Position numbers and translations under genes: made by a program
From: Winogradskyella wandonensis
Lineage (GTDB): Bacteria; Bacteroidota; Bacteroidia; Flavobacteriales; Flavobacteriaceae
Length of the DNA stretch: 64,000 nucleotides
Direction of reading: 5' to 3'
NCBI RefSeq assembly: GCF_004346845.1
Contig: NZ_SMGI01000001.1
Coordinates: 986,618 to 1,050,617 of the forward strand
Notes under the pieces: model-generated
What the model saw: the letters and a program-made list of their open reading frames with translations, nothing else
Databases searched by the model: none
Told to the model about the DNA's origin: nothing
Shown here: positions 18,166 to 25,960 of the stretch, one piece after another
Layout of the letters: every line of letters starts with the position of its first letter
Numbering within the stretch: position 1 is the first letter of the stretch

Positions 18166-19284
18166 ATGAAATTTATAGTATCAAGCACCTATTTATTAAA
18201 ACAGCTTCAAGTATTAGGCGGTGTAATAAACAGTAGTAACACCTTACCAATTTTAGATAATTTTTTGTTTGAATTAAATCAGTCAAGCCTTACGGTTTCT
18301 GCGAGCGATTTAGAAACAACAATGATTTCTACAATTGATGTAGAAAGTGATTCTGAAGGCAGTATTGCTTTACCTGCAAGATTATTGTTAGACACATTAA
18401 AAACTTTCCCTGAACAACCTTTAACGTTTATTGTTGAAGATAACAATACTGTGGAAATAAGCTCAAACCACGGAAAATACGCCCTTGCCTATGCCGATGG
18501 TGCTGAATTTCCTAAAGCTGTCGCTTTAGACAACCCTAGCACGACAAAAATTGAAGGTGATATTTTAGCAACTGCAATTAGCAAAACTATTTTTGCCGCA
18601 GGAAATGACGATTTAAGACCAGTAATGAGCGGTGTGTTTTTTCAATTTTCACCAGAGAATTTAACGTTTGTAGCTACAGATGCACATAAATTGGTAAAAT
18701 ACACGCGTGAAGATGTTTCGGCTGAAGGTGTAGCGGAATTTATTATGCCTAAAAAGCCATTAAATCTCTTAAAAGGCATTTTGGCTGGAAGTGAAGAACC
18801 CGTGACAATTGAGTATAACGACTCTAATGCGAAATTTACTTTTAATAATTCAGAATTAGTGTGCCGCTTAATTGATGGGAAATACCCGAATTATGAAGCG
18901 GTAATACCAAAAGAAAACCCAAATAAGTTAGTAATAGACCGTACTCAGTTTTTAAACTCAGTGAGACGTGTTAGTATATTTTCTAATAAGACAACACATC
19001 AAATTCGACTAAAAATCGCTGGTGCAGAGTTAAATATCTCGGCAGAAGATATCGATTATAGTAACAAAGCAGAAGAACGTCTAAGCTGTGATTACCAAGG
19101 AGACGACATGCAAATAGGTTTTAATTCTCGTTTCTTAACAGAAATGATAAATAATCTAAGTTCTGATAACGTACAACTTGAAATGAGCTTACCAAACAGA
19201 GCTGGTATCCTAACACCAACAGATGGTCTTGATGAAGGCGAACATGTTACCATGCTAGTTATGCCTGTGATGCTAAATAGCTAA
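18166..19284 (+). CDS. dnaN: DNA polymerase III beta subunit (sliding clamp)
   Basis: The 372-residue protein shows the three repeated clamp domains: MKFIVSSTYLLKQLQVLGGVINSSNTLPILDNFL (domain 1), the central LRPVMSGVFFQFSPENLTFVATDAHKLVKY (near residues 148-180), and a C-terminal domain ending HVTMLVMPVMLN. It encircles DNA and tethers replicative polymerases. It is followed by a strong terminator and is monocistronic. Before island insertion, dnaN and DUF4870 would have lain close to mnmE. Confidence 0.97.
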   Translation: MKFIVSSTYLLKQLQVLGGVINSSNTLPILDNFLFELNQSSLTVSASDLETTMISTIDVESDSEGSIALPARLLLDTLKTFPEQPLTFIVEDNNTVEISSNHGKYALAYADGAEFPKAVALDNPSTTKIEGDILATAISKTIFAAGNDDLRPVMSGVFFQFSPENLTFVATDAHKLVKYTREDVSAEGVAEFIMPKKPLNLLKGILAGSEEPVTIEYNDSNAKFTFNNSELVCRLIDGKYPNYEAVIPKENPNKLVIDRTQFLNSVRRVSIFSNKTTHQIRLKIAGAELNISAEDIDYSNKAEERLSCDYQGDDMQIGFNSRFLTEMINNLSSDNVQLEMSLPNRAGILTPTDGLDEGEHVTMLVMPVMLNS

Positions 19285-19310
19285 ATGAGGAAAGAATACA
19301 TAATATCATA

Positions 19311-19341
19311 AAAAAGGCTCACTGATTAGTGAGCCTTTTTT
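19311..19341 (+). terminator. Terminator after dnaN
   Basis: A perfect 13-base-pair stem (19311-19323 with 19328-19340), GATT loop and T run, 26 bases after the dnaN stop. The symmetric A and T runs mean it may also end transcription of the convergent DUF4870 gene. Confidence 0.9.
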
Positions 19342-19363
19342 GATTACCTCTTTTACAAAATAA

Positions 19364-19729
19364 CTAACTAACAAAATTAAGAGATAATGGGTAGCTAGGT
19401 AACTCACCGTTACTAGCTTTTATACCATTTATTATAGGTAAGATAAAAGCAAACAGACCTATAGCTATAAGTAATAAAATTCCAAGTCCAAAAAGAATAA
19501 TAAGTGGAATACTTATGATTGTATATATAATAATACTTAACTGGAAATTAATAATTGCTTTTCCGTGCGCATCCATTCCTTCGACTTTATCTTTTTGCGT
19601 TACCCATAAAATTAGCGGCACAATTAAACCACCAAATCCAGTAAAGCAGGTTAATAATTGACACAAATGGGTTATAACCAATAACTGATTATCTTTTCGC
19701 ATTGATACCTCGTAATAATTAGACTCCAT
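19364..19729 (-). CDS. DUF4870 membrane protein
   Basis: A 121-residue protein with three or four membrane helices and the DUF4870 pattern: NQLLVITHLCQLLTCFTGFGGLIVPLILWVTQKDK in the first half, then GKAIINFQLSIIIYTIISIPL and a glycine-rich last helix ending in SNGELPSYPLSL. The function of the family is unknown. It is the first minus-strand gene right of dnaN and lies beside the predicted island left boundary. Confidence 0.85.
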   Translation of the reverse strand: MESNYYEVSMRKDNQLLVITHLCQLLTCFTGFGGLIVPLILWVTQKDKVEGMDAHGKAIINFQLSIIIYTIISIPLIILFGLGILLLIAIGLFAFILPIINGIKASNGELPSYPLSLNFVS

Positions 19730-19774
19730 GATTATTGTTTTTATTATAAGACGTCAAGATTTTAAAAATGTTAC

Positions 19775-19798
19775 AAAAAAAGAGCACAAACGTGCTCT
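19775..19798 (-). terminator. Terminator of the 45-residue membrane protein gene (minus strand)
   Basis: Inverted repeat AGAGCAC (19781-19787) and GTGCTCT (19792-19798) with an AAAC loop. On the minus strand it is followed by a run of six T (A run 19775-19780). It lies between the small gene at 19829-19966 and the DUF4870 gene. Confidence 0.7.
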
Positions 19799-19828
19799 AA
19801 TTTTCTTTGGCAATCCATTAAGCCTAAA

Positions 19829-19966
19829 TTAATTATCGGTTTTATTCTTTTTAGTCATAAAATTAATTAGAACACCAATTAAGATTATAACCACTAAAGC
19901 AAAAACACCCATCATAATAACGCCGTTGGTCCAATCGTATAAAAGTGTAGTTAGTAAGTTAACCAT
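19829..19966 (-). CDS. 45-residue single-helix membrane protein
   Basis: A short minus-strand gene starting at the ATG complement 19964-19966 and ending TAA at 19829. The product MVNLLTTLLYDWTNGVIMMG continues with one hydrophobic helix (FALVVIILIGVLINFM) and a basic tail (TKKNKTDN). The length, helix-plus-tail layout and dedicated terminator downstream argue that it is real. Similar one-helix proteins are common in Flavobacteriaceae, but I know no function. It is the last chromosomal gene before the predicted island left end at 20048. Confidence 0.6.
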   Translation of the reverse strand: MVNLLTTLLYDWTNGVIMMGVFALVVIILIGVLINFMTKKNKTDN

Positions 19967-20047
19967 AAATTAAAATTTTAGTATTGTTGTAAAACTATAC
20001 CAAAACATAAACATGAAATATGATAAAAGTCAGTTAGAAAAGTTGAT

Positions 20048-20065
20048 TTACTTCCCAATACAATA
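20048..20065. repeat. Predicted island attachment site attL (copy of mnmE 3' end)
   Basis: TTACTTCCCAATACAA on the plus strand; its complement TTGTATTGGGAAGTAA spells Cys-Ile-Gly-Lys-stop. This is the same peptide end as MnmE at 48876-48893, which uses the codons TGC ATC GGG AAG TAA; here they are TGT ATT GGG AAG TAA. It lies in a non-coding gap, so no gene explains this coding-like pattern. The sequence also resembles the 18-base repeat described for SGI1-type islands at mnmE/trmE. AGAAAGT occurs 4 bases to the left here and 3 bases to the left at the right copy. Confidence 0.75.
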
Positions 20066-20184
20066 TTTAACTACCCTTATGTTTATTAGTGTTAATGCGT
20101 TTGGGCAACAAATAGGGTACAAAAAACGCATAAAAAGAGTCAATAAAGGGTAAACATTAATAAATTGAGTTACTAATATAGCAT

Positions 20185-20211
20185 AAAAAAACCGCTCGAT
20201 TAGAGCGGTTT
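20185..20211 (-). terminator. Terminator after the DUF6266 gene (minus strand)
   Basis: Stem AAACCGCTC (20189-20197) with GAGCGGTTT (20203-20211), 5-base loop, followed on the minus strand by a T run (A run 20185-20190). It is 20 bases past the stop of the gene at 20232-20873. Confidence 0.8.
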
Positions 20212-20231
20212 CCAAATAAAAACACCAAGCA

Positions 20232-20873
20232 TTAATTAGCTGTACCAGAGCCTAAATAAATACTGTTTGATACTTGACTACCATCAGCAGAAATAAACGC
20301 CATAAATAGCTCTACTGTATCTCCTGCATAAGTTGTTGGGATTGGAACAATTTGAGAACCTACTGTTCTATCTGCTCCATCAAGTAAAGAAATAGATTCC
20401 TTTTTTGATGGATTGTAAACCAACAACATCGCTTTATCAGTAGCATTCGCGTTACCTTCAGCAGAGTTATCATCCCAACCAAACGTTACTTCTCCAGCTG
20501 TTGCCAAATCAGTCGTAGGGTTTAACGCACCAGATAAACCTCCTCGACTTACTAAAGCGTTTGGATAGTCAATAACAAAGTTAGGTTCAGTACCTGTAAT
20601 CGCATTATTTAATACATACGACATCGCAGCATTAAATTCTGTTTTCTTAACAGCTAAACCTTTATAACCTAACTTTATAAAAGGCTTTACAGCCTGTAAA
20701 AATTCTAAAGTAGTAGTAAACTTGGTTCTTTGGTTTACTTGACCTACAGTTCTTGGATTGGCTACACTTGAAGGCTTAATTCTAATATAGTCAATACCTT
20801 TCCAGCTTCCACCGATAATGTTTCCAACCTTACCTGAAAGCCCTCCTAAAATACCTTGGGAAATTTTACCCAT
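20232..20873 (-). CDS. DUF6266 family protein
   Basis: A 213-residue protein with the family's characteristic start MGKISQGILGGLSGKVGNII followed by GGSWKGIDYIRIKP (residues 21-34) and NPRTVGQVNQRTKF near 39-52. The second half (about residues 120-213) looks like a beta-sandwich with FGWDDNSAEGNANATDKAMLLVYNP and VELFMAFISADGSQVSNSIYLG. No signal peptide is visible. DUF6266 is widespread in Bacteroidota, often in several copies; its function is unknown. It is the leftmost gene of the predicted island, with its own terminator and 420 bases of upstream non-coding DNA. Confidence 0.75.
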   Translation of the reverse strand: MGKISQGILGGLSGKVGNIIGGSWKGIDYIRIKPSSVANPRTVGQVNQRTKFTTTLEFLQAVKPFIKLGYKGLAVKKTEFNAAMSYVLNNAITGTEPNFVIDYPNALVSRGGLSGALNPTTDLATAGEVTFGWDDNSAEGNANATDKAMLLVYNPSKKESISLLDGADRTVGSQIVPIPTTYAGDTVELFMAFISADGSQVSNSIYLGSGTAN

Positions 20874-21296
20874 AACATAAATAATTTAAATGAAACTTAT
20901 TTTTCTTCGGACTTGGTACGGACTTAACACGAAGTTGTACCTTCCGATTGAATATATGGCAAGTTTTATGCTATTCGTTAGATATGGATTTTGTTGCTTC
21001 GGATTGCTTCCTTTTGCATCAGAAATAAAAAAATGAACATTTTTTTTACAAAGAAAAAGAGAAAAAAGAAAGCCGTTTCGTTGATGGCGTTGACATACTG
21101 TCAAGTTTTTTGAGAAAAATATTGCTAATGGAAAGGGTTTTGAAATTTGCGCCTGACCAAAGGTGCAATATTTTTTTCAAAACCCGTAGGGCTTGAACTT
21201 TATAGTATGATAAGCGTGGGATGAAGGAAGCCATCTATATTTGTTGCCTTTTTTTGCTTTTCCCTATCTTTAAGGATAATTATAAATAAAAACATT
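20874..21296. other. Non-coding gap with two inverted repeats
   Basis: No convincing gene. Two structures are visible. TTGACA-TAC-TGTCAA (21090-21104) is followed by a T run. A compound hairpin has an outer stem GGGTTTTGA (21135-21143) with TCAAAACCC (21177-21185), and an inner stem TTGCGCCT (21147-21154) with AGGTGCAA (21161-21168, one G-T pair). This may be a regulatory RNA element or an old terminator between the divergent DUF6266 and YegP-like genes. Confidence 0.55.
21236..21243 (+). promoter_or_regulatory. Possible -7 element for the YegP-like gene
   Basis: TATATTTG fits the Bacteroidota -7 consensus and lies 53 bases before the ATG at 21297. I see no convincing -33 TTTG at the right distance. 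Confidence 0.35.
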
Positions 21297-21623
21297 ATGG
21301 CAAAATTTGAAGTATATCAGGATGCTCGAAGTGAGTATCGTTTTAGGTTAAAAGCTAACAATGGTCAAACCATATTAGCAAGTGAAGGTTATTCAGCAAA
21401 AGCTGGTTGTATGAATGGTATTGAATCGGTACGCAAAAATTCGCAAGATGATAGTAAGTTCGATAGAAAAATATCGAGTAATGGGAAACATTATTTTAAT
21501 TTAAAGGCCAGTAACGGTCAAGTGATTGGAACCAGTGAAATGTATGAGTCTTCCTCTGGAATGGAAAATGGTATAGCTTCAGTTAAAACTAATGCTCCAA
21601 ATGCTTCTGTTGTAGAAGTTTAA
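21297..21623 (+). CDS. YegP-like DUF1508 protein, two tandem repeats
   Basis: A 108-residue cytoplasmic protein made of two copies of the roughly 48-residue DUF1508 unit. The first (residues 1-50) contains EYRFRLKANNGQTILASEGYSAKAGCMNGIESVRKN. The second (56-104) contains HYFNLKASNGQVIGTSEMYESSSGMENGIASVKTN. The family includes E. coli YegP; function is unknown. It is one of the few plus-strand genes in the predicted island and stands alone, with 940 bases of non-coding DNA downstream. Confidence 0.88.
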   Translation: MAKFEVYQDARSEYRFRLKANNGQTILASEGYSAKAGCMNGIESVRKNSQDDSKFDRKISSNGKHYFNLKASNGQVIGTSEMYESSSGMENGIASVKTNAPNASVVEV

Positions 21624-22565
21624 GTTTAAACTAAAATCATTATAATAGCAACAGCCGTCTTTTTGAGGGTTTTCTTTTTTCGACAATGTTTAATTAGCAG
21701 GTAATCGCGTAGCGTATGGCGATAGCCATAATAGCGAGCCGCCAGCGAGTTGAGCAAGGGTGGTGTGGGAAAATAGCCTGATAAGGCTACCACGCCTACG
21801 TTGAAAACGCAAGGGTGGCGCAGTTTTTTGATGCCGTTGGCTATGGTTTGGGTGTAGCGTGGAAAGCAAGTGTAACAATTGAATGAAGCTATTGAAGGAT
21901 GGTTTCATTTTTAAAATTTAGCAATTGTGAGTTTTTCAATTAATTAAATTCGAGTTTAAGGCTTTAAAGGATATACAAGAAATTGAGGATTTCTGCTGTA
22001 TAATTGCGAACAATTGTCATTTTGAAAATGATATGTATGGTTGCTGAAATAGCTGAATGAATGCGTTACTCTTGCTGTGGGTTTGCAATATAGAATAATC
22101 CGCTTTGTGATTTGAAGACTATTTAATCAACATTTATATACACTTTAAAACTAATCCAAAATTTCATTTTACTTGAAGCGGTTATTTTATATGCAAAATG
22201 GATGCCTTCAAAAACTGTGACACCCTGATTAGCCCGAAGCGAACAGCAGGCGAGCCAAATTATTAAGCAGCGGTTGTACCCTAATTATTTTTATATGCGC
22301 CACAAGCGCATACATTATTGGGTTTTAGGGTGCAAGAGTAGCTGCGGGTGAGGAAGTTGTGTAGTGTGTGAAGTAAAGCAAATACATAGTGCTAACGCGG
22401 ATGTGTCACCGCAGTAGTGCTATGTATGGTAAGCACTAATGCATCGCATTTGTGATTATGCTTTATGAAACAAAATGGAACAACTAACGAACACCTTATT
22501 ACCTGCCCTTTGAAAAGTTTAAATGTAATAAATGAGCCTTCCGAAAAAGACTCTTTTACTATTAT
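21624..22565. other. 940-base non-coding stretch rich in inverted repeats
   Basis: No gene is supported here; open frames are short and lack family patterns. The base composition looks richer in G and C than the surroundings in 21700-21850 and 22220-22400. Small hairpins with GATA loops occur at 21715-21730 (TATGGC/GCCATA) and 21774-21789 (TAGCCT/AGGCTA). A larger structured block at 22267-22463 is listed separately. It separates the YegP-like gene from the 3' end of the metal module. Confidence 0.6.
22267..22463. ncRNA. Candidate structured RNA or DNA element with three adjacent hairpins
   Basis: Hairpin 1 spans 22267-22345. GCAGC (22267-22271) pairs with GCTGC (22341-22345), TTGTACCCTAA (22274-22284) with TTAGGGTGCAA (22325-22335, one wobble), and TATGCGC (22294-22300) with GCGCATA (22306-22312). 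Hairpin 2 spans 22380-22429: ATACATAG...GCGG pairs with CCGC...CTATGTAT, with two wobbles and a small mismatch, around an 8-base loop. Hairpin 3 spans 22431-22463: AAGCA/TGCTT encloses AATGC/GCATT. The nested, wobble-tolerant pairing suggests selection on structure. It could be an RNA, an origin of transfer or a replication origin; the strand is not determined. Confidence 0.45.
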
Positions 22566-23006
22566 TTAGTGGTCGTGATTTGAATGGTCATCAGCTTTTA
22601 TTTCTCCAGACTGATTCATAGCCATATTATGGTCATATTTACAACAACCTGGTAAACTATCGTATGCTTCTTCGTTTCCTGCTACTTTTTCAGTGTCATA
22701 ACCTGAAGCTGCTATTGCATTGTGAATTGCCATAGCATCTGTCTTTGAGCTATCAAATGATACATCAATCTTCTTTTTATCGACATCCCAATTAGCACTT
22801 GCTACACCTTCAACTCCGTTGGCTGCTTTTTCAATGGTAGTTTTACACATACCACAATTACCTCTTACACCAAAAGATAAATCTGTCATTGCAATTTCTT
22901 TTGATACTTCTGTTGTTGTCGTTTCTTCAACTTTTTTAGTTTCATTTTTACAACTTGTTAATCCCATAGCTACTATTACAGCTACACTTAAAATTACTTT
23001 CTTCAT
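22566..23006 (-). CDS. Lipoprotein with heavy-metal-associated (HMA) domain
   Basis: A 146-residue protein with a lipoprotein leader (MKKVILSVAVIVAMGLTSC) and a short linker, then an HMA fold at about residues 43-112. The metal-binding motif is GNCGMCKTTIE (CxxC) instead of the usual MTCxxC. The C-terminus is rich in His, Asp and Cys (GCCKYDHNMAMNQ ... DDHSNHDH), which adds metal ligands. It probably binds copper in the periplasm and may hand it to the CusB-like adaptor whose gene lies just upstream on the same strand (31 bases). It is the last gene of the metal module. Confidence 0.85.
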   Translation of the reverse strand: MKKVILSVAVIVAMGLTSCKNETKKVEETTTTEVSKEIAMTDLSFGVRGNCGMCKTTIEKAANGVEGVASANWDVDKKKIDVSFDSSKTDAMAIHNAIAASGYDTEKVAGNEEAYDSLPGCCKYDHNMAMNQSGEIKADDHSNHDH

Positions 23007-23037
23007 TTTTAAAAATTTAATTATTATCTGTGTTTAT

Positions 23038-24765
23038 TTATTCTATTGTTTGTTTAACCTCGCCACATTTAAGCATTACATCACCAAAATATGGGTTTAA
23101 AACTTGTTCTTCTTTACTCAACCAATACGCACCGTTATTGCTATCTGCCATAGGACAAAACTGCACATATAGCTTATCATTTACCTTATCAAAGTTTTTA
23201 ACCATTTCTATGAGCTTATCGGAAATTGTCTGAAACTGTTTACGCTGATGTTCCAAACTCACATTTTCATTAATTCCTTTAGATGTTTTATGTAATATAG
23301 ACCAGTAGTTATGTGTTTCTTCTCTTTGACTTGGCGGAATTTCTTCCAATGCTTTTCTAAATGCTTCACTTTTGGATGATGCTAACGACACATCAGATTG
23401 AATTAAAGCATCTTTCAAGTTTATATAAGCTTCAATTACAGCCTGAAATGACTTTTCTACAGTACTATTAAAATCAACTTTTTCTGTCATCATATCCATT
23501 GTATGTCCTTCGTGACCTGTCATTACTTTACCACCATCTTTATTCATCATTGATTTTTTACCTTGCAATTGGGCTGCTGCATCCACTGTAAATGTTCCGT
23601 TAGTTACTATTTCATTTCCTGCAAACAATCCTTCCAAAACCTCGTATTCATTTCCTGTTTGATTACCTAATTTCACTTCACGCATTTCAAAAACAGGTTG
23701 GTCTTGACTGGTTTTTAAATACACCACAGAACGCTCACCTGTCCATAATACAGCAGATGCAGGAATTGATAGCACTTTCTTATTTTTATTTAAAACACCA
23801 TTAATTTTTGCAGATACAAACATTCCGGGTTTAAATACATCTTCTTTGTTATTAAGAACTACACGCAATGTTACCGTTCTTGTTTTGGTATTTAATATTG
23901 GGTCAATGAAATCTACTCTCCCTTTAAATTCCTTATTAGCATAAGCGTTTGTAGTCACTAAAACTTCTTGTCCCTTTTTAAATAAATCAATTTGATTTTC
24001 ATAGACATCAAAGTTTGCCCAAACCGTGTTTAGATTTGCAATTTTTAATAAAGGTTGACCTTGTTTGATGTAATCACCCTGTTCTACTAATTTCTCGGTA
24101 ACTGTACCAGAAACGGTTGCATATACTGGAAAGTTTTCTTTTACTTTTCCAGTTTCTTCTATTTGATTAATATGATTTTCAGATAGCTTCCATAACTTCA
24201 ATTTGTTACGAACTGCCTTATACAAAGCAGGTTGTGATTCTTTTAAAGATGCTGCTGTAATGAGTTCTTGTTGTGCTGCATATAATTCTGGTGAATAGAT
24301 TGTTGCTAATAGCTGCCCTTTGCGTACTTCTTCACCTGTAAAATTGATATTCAATCTTTCAATTCTACCTGAAAAATAACTGACTTGTACTGCATTGGAT
24401 TCCTCGTTTTCAGCAATTTTACCCGATAGCTTAATCGTATTACCTTCAGCATTTCCTTTACCAATAACAGACGTTTGAATATTAGCTAATGCCATAGCAT
24501 TTGCAGTCAATTTAAACTGGTCAGCAGCCAACCCATCTGCTCCAGCTTCGGCAGGAATTAAATCCATACCACAAATAGGACAATCGCCAGCTTCGGGTTG
24601 CATAATTTGTGGGTGCATAGAGCACGTCCACATTTGATTAGTTTCTGCTTTTTCATCGTGATTATGGTCTGCTTCTTCTTTTGATGAACCACCAAATAGC
24701 AACCAACCTAATAACAGTCCAATAGCGAGAATACCAATGTAAATTACTATCTTATTATTTTTCAT
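23038..24765 (-). CDS. cusB: CusB-like RND periplasmic adaptor with metal-binding and DUF3347 domains
   Basis: A 575-residue membrane-fusion protein of a heavy-metal efflux pump. Its order is: N-terminal membrane anchor (residues 6-24); a heavy-metal-binding domain MWTCSMHPQIMQPEAGDCPICGMD (about 45-70); the barrel-sandwich and helical hairpin adaptor body (about 100-400); a tail with histidines and methionines (GHEGHTMDMM, near 425); and a C-terminal DUF3347 domain (about 440-560, with MADSNNGAYWLSKEEQVLNPY). It should link the CusA-like pump to the TolC-like outer-membrane protein. It overlaps the DUF305 gene by 11 bases. The Met/His/Cys-rich sites point to Cu(I)/Ag(I). Confidence 0.92.
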   Translation of the reverse strand: MKNNKIVIYIGILAIGLLLGWLLFGGSSKEEADHNHDEKAETNQMWTCSMHPQIMQPEAGDCPICGMDLIPAEAGADGLAADQFKLTANAMALANIQTSVIGKGNAEGNTIKLSGKIAENEESNAVQVSYFSGRIERLNINFTGEEVRKGQLLATIYSPELYAAQQELITAASLKESQPALYKAVRNKLKLWKLSENHINQIEETGKVKENFPVYATVSGTVTEKLVEQGDYIKQGQPLLKIANLNTVWANFDVYENQIDLFKKGQEVLVTTNAYANKEFKGRVDFIDPILNTKTRTVTLRVVLNNKEDVFKPGMFVSAKINGVLNKNKKVLSIPASAVLWTGERSVVYLKTSQDQPVFEMREVKLGNQTGNEYEVLEGLFAGNEIVTNGTFTVDAAAQLQGKKSMMNKDGGKVMTGHEGHTMDMMTEKVDFNSTVEKSFQAVIEAYINLKDALIQSDVSLASSKSEAFRKALEEIPPSQREETHNYWSILHKTSKGINENVSLEHQRKQFQTISDKLIEMVKNFDKVNDKLYVQFCPMADSNNGAYWLSKEEQVLNPYFGDVMLKCGEVKQTIE

Positions 24766-25231
24766 TTTCTAATCGTTTTATCATTGCTTTCATATCAGCA
24801 ATTTCTTTTTCTTGTGCTTCAATAATGTCATTTGCTAATTTTTGAACTTCAGCATCTTCAAAGTTAGCATTCGAGCTTGTTAATATAGCCGATGAATGAT
24901 GCGGTATCATTGCTTTCATCCATTGAATATCTCCAATAGGTGTTTGTGTTCTTAAACCATAAAGACATCCAACAAACACAATAATGGAAACACCAATAAT
25001 AGCATAGTTTACTTTAGTGTTTTCATACATTTTCCACATAAATAACAGCATTGAAATAGCCATTGGCGCAACCATCAGCAACGTCATATAGGTTCTTGTG
25101 GCGCTCAACATTACGTGGTCTAATTCGAACACATTTAAAAACATAATGGCATACATCATTACAAATGATACCAACATCATTAGACCAAATTTTTTATAGT
25201 TTGACTTTTTCATATTGTTGTGATTTTCCAT
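24755..25231 (-). CDS. DUF305 membrane protein
   Basis: This 158-residue protein carries four hydrophobic helices in residues 15-100 and then a DUF305-type segment (IQWMKAMIPHHSSAILTSSNANFEDAEVQKLANDIIEAQEKEIADMKAMIKRL). The M-x-x-HH motif and following helices are the DUF305 signature, usually found in copper-resistance and other metal clusters. Its start may be MENHNNMKK or the inner Met (MKKSNYK). It lies between the PepSY protein and the CusB-like adaptor in one minus-strand run and overlaps the latter. Confidence 0.85.
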   Translation of the reverse strand: MENHNNMKKSNYKKFGLMMLVSFVMMYAIMFLNVFELDHVMLSATRTYMTLLMVAPMAISMLLFMWKMYENTKVNYAIIGVSIIVFVGCLYGLRTQTPIGDIQWMKAMIPHHSSAILTSSNANFEDAEVQKLANDIIEAQEKEIADMKAMIKRLENEK

Positions 25232-25242
25232 AATATTTTAGT

Positions 25243-25959
25243 TTACTTATTTTTATTTTTTCTCTTTAATATTTTTCTGATTGATGGTGACGATGTGTAC
25301 CATAGTAAAAAGCCACTCAAAACCGTTATTAAGCCTAACAACGAGAATGCTCTTAAAACAACTGTATTAAAGTTATCCCTTCCTTCATAATCCATTGTAT
25401 GCGTCATCCATAAGAAATCGAACCAACGCCAACTACGATGTCTTACGGTTTGAAATTTACCATCTTTAACAGATACATAAGCTTTTAATGCTTCATCTGT
25501 TTTGTATGAAATAACATAGGCTGGCAATAACTTTTCTCTATATTCGTGGTGCTTACCAGTCTCATTAATTTGCTCTAGATTTTCAACTACCAAATCACTT
25601 TTCATATAGTTTTTTGCTATGTAAAGTGCTTCTTCTTTTGTGATGCTATTCTTTGGGCTTCCATCAATAGCACTGTATAATTGTTTTTTATTTACCCAAT
25701 AGTAAGGTGTATTGTTAATGTCTCTCAATTCAATAGTATTGATGCCATTAGCAACATTGAGTTGTGATGGACTTATTAAATTATTGAAAGATTGAGGTTG
25801 ATAATCTAAATTCTTAAAATGGTCTCCGTGAATATCATCAATGTCTGTCCAACTAAAGTATAAACCACTAATTGTCCAAAACAAAAACTGAATACCTAAA
25901 AACAAGCCTAAATATCTATGGGTTTTTCTAATCTTTAATGCTGTATATCTGTTTACCAT
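25243..25959 (-). CDS. PepSY-domain membrane protein
   Basis: A 238-residue protein with a first membrane helix preceded by RKTHRYLGLFLGIQFLFWTISGLYFSW, the classic start of PepSY-associated TM proteins. A periplasmic PepSY-type region follows (residues 60-195, with KEALYIAKNYM) and a second helix near the C-terminus (LRAFSLLGLITVLSGFLLWY) with a basic tail. Relatives occur next to iron and copper uptake or efflux genes and may act as membrane reductases or accessory factors. It begins one base after the DUF2911 stop, so they are translationally linked. Confidence 0.82.
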   Translation of the reverse strand: MVNRYTALKIRKTHRYLGLFLGIQFLFWTISGLYFSWTDIDDIHGDHFKNLDYQPQSFNNLISPSQLNVANGINTIELRDINNTPYYWVNKKQLYSAIDGSPKNSITKEEALYIAKNYMKSDLVVENLEQINETGKHHEYREKLLPAYVISYKTDEALKAYVSVKDGKFQTVRHRSWRWFDFLWMTHTMDYEGRDNFNTVVLRAFSLLGLITVLSGFLLWYTSSPSIRKILKRKNKNK

Positions 25960-25960
25960 T

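Noticed and set aside
20014..20043. Possible small plus-strand gene starting MKYDKSQLES
   Set aside because: A stop follows after ten codons; the segment is better explained as the flank of the predicted attachment site.
20040..20070. tRNA gene as integration target
   Set aside because: No tRNA cloverleaf can be drawn at either island end; the duplicated sequence is the mnmE 3' end.
20886..21104. 72-codon minus-strand reading frame upstream of DUF6266
   Set aside because: Composition is low-complexity, no family pattern or start signal is seen, and it covers an inverted repeat.
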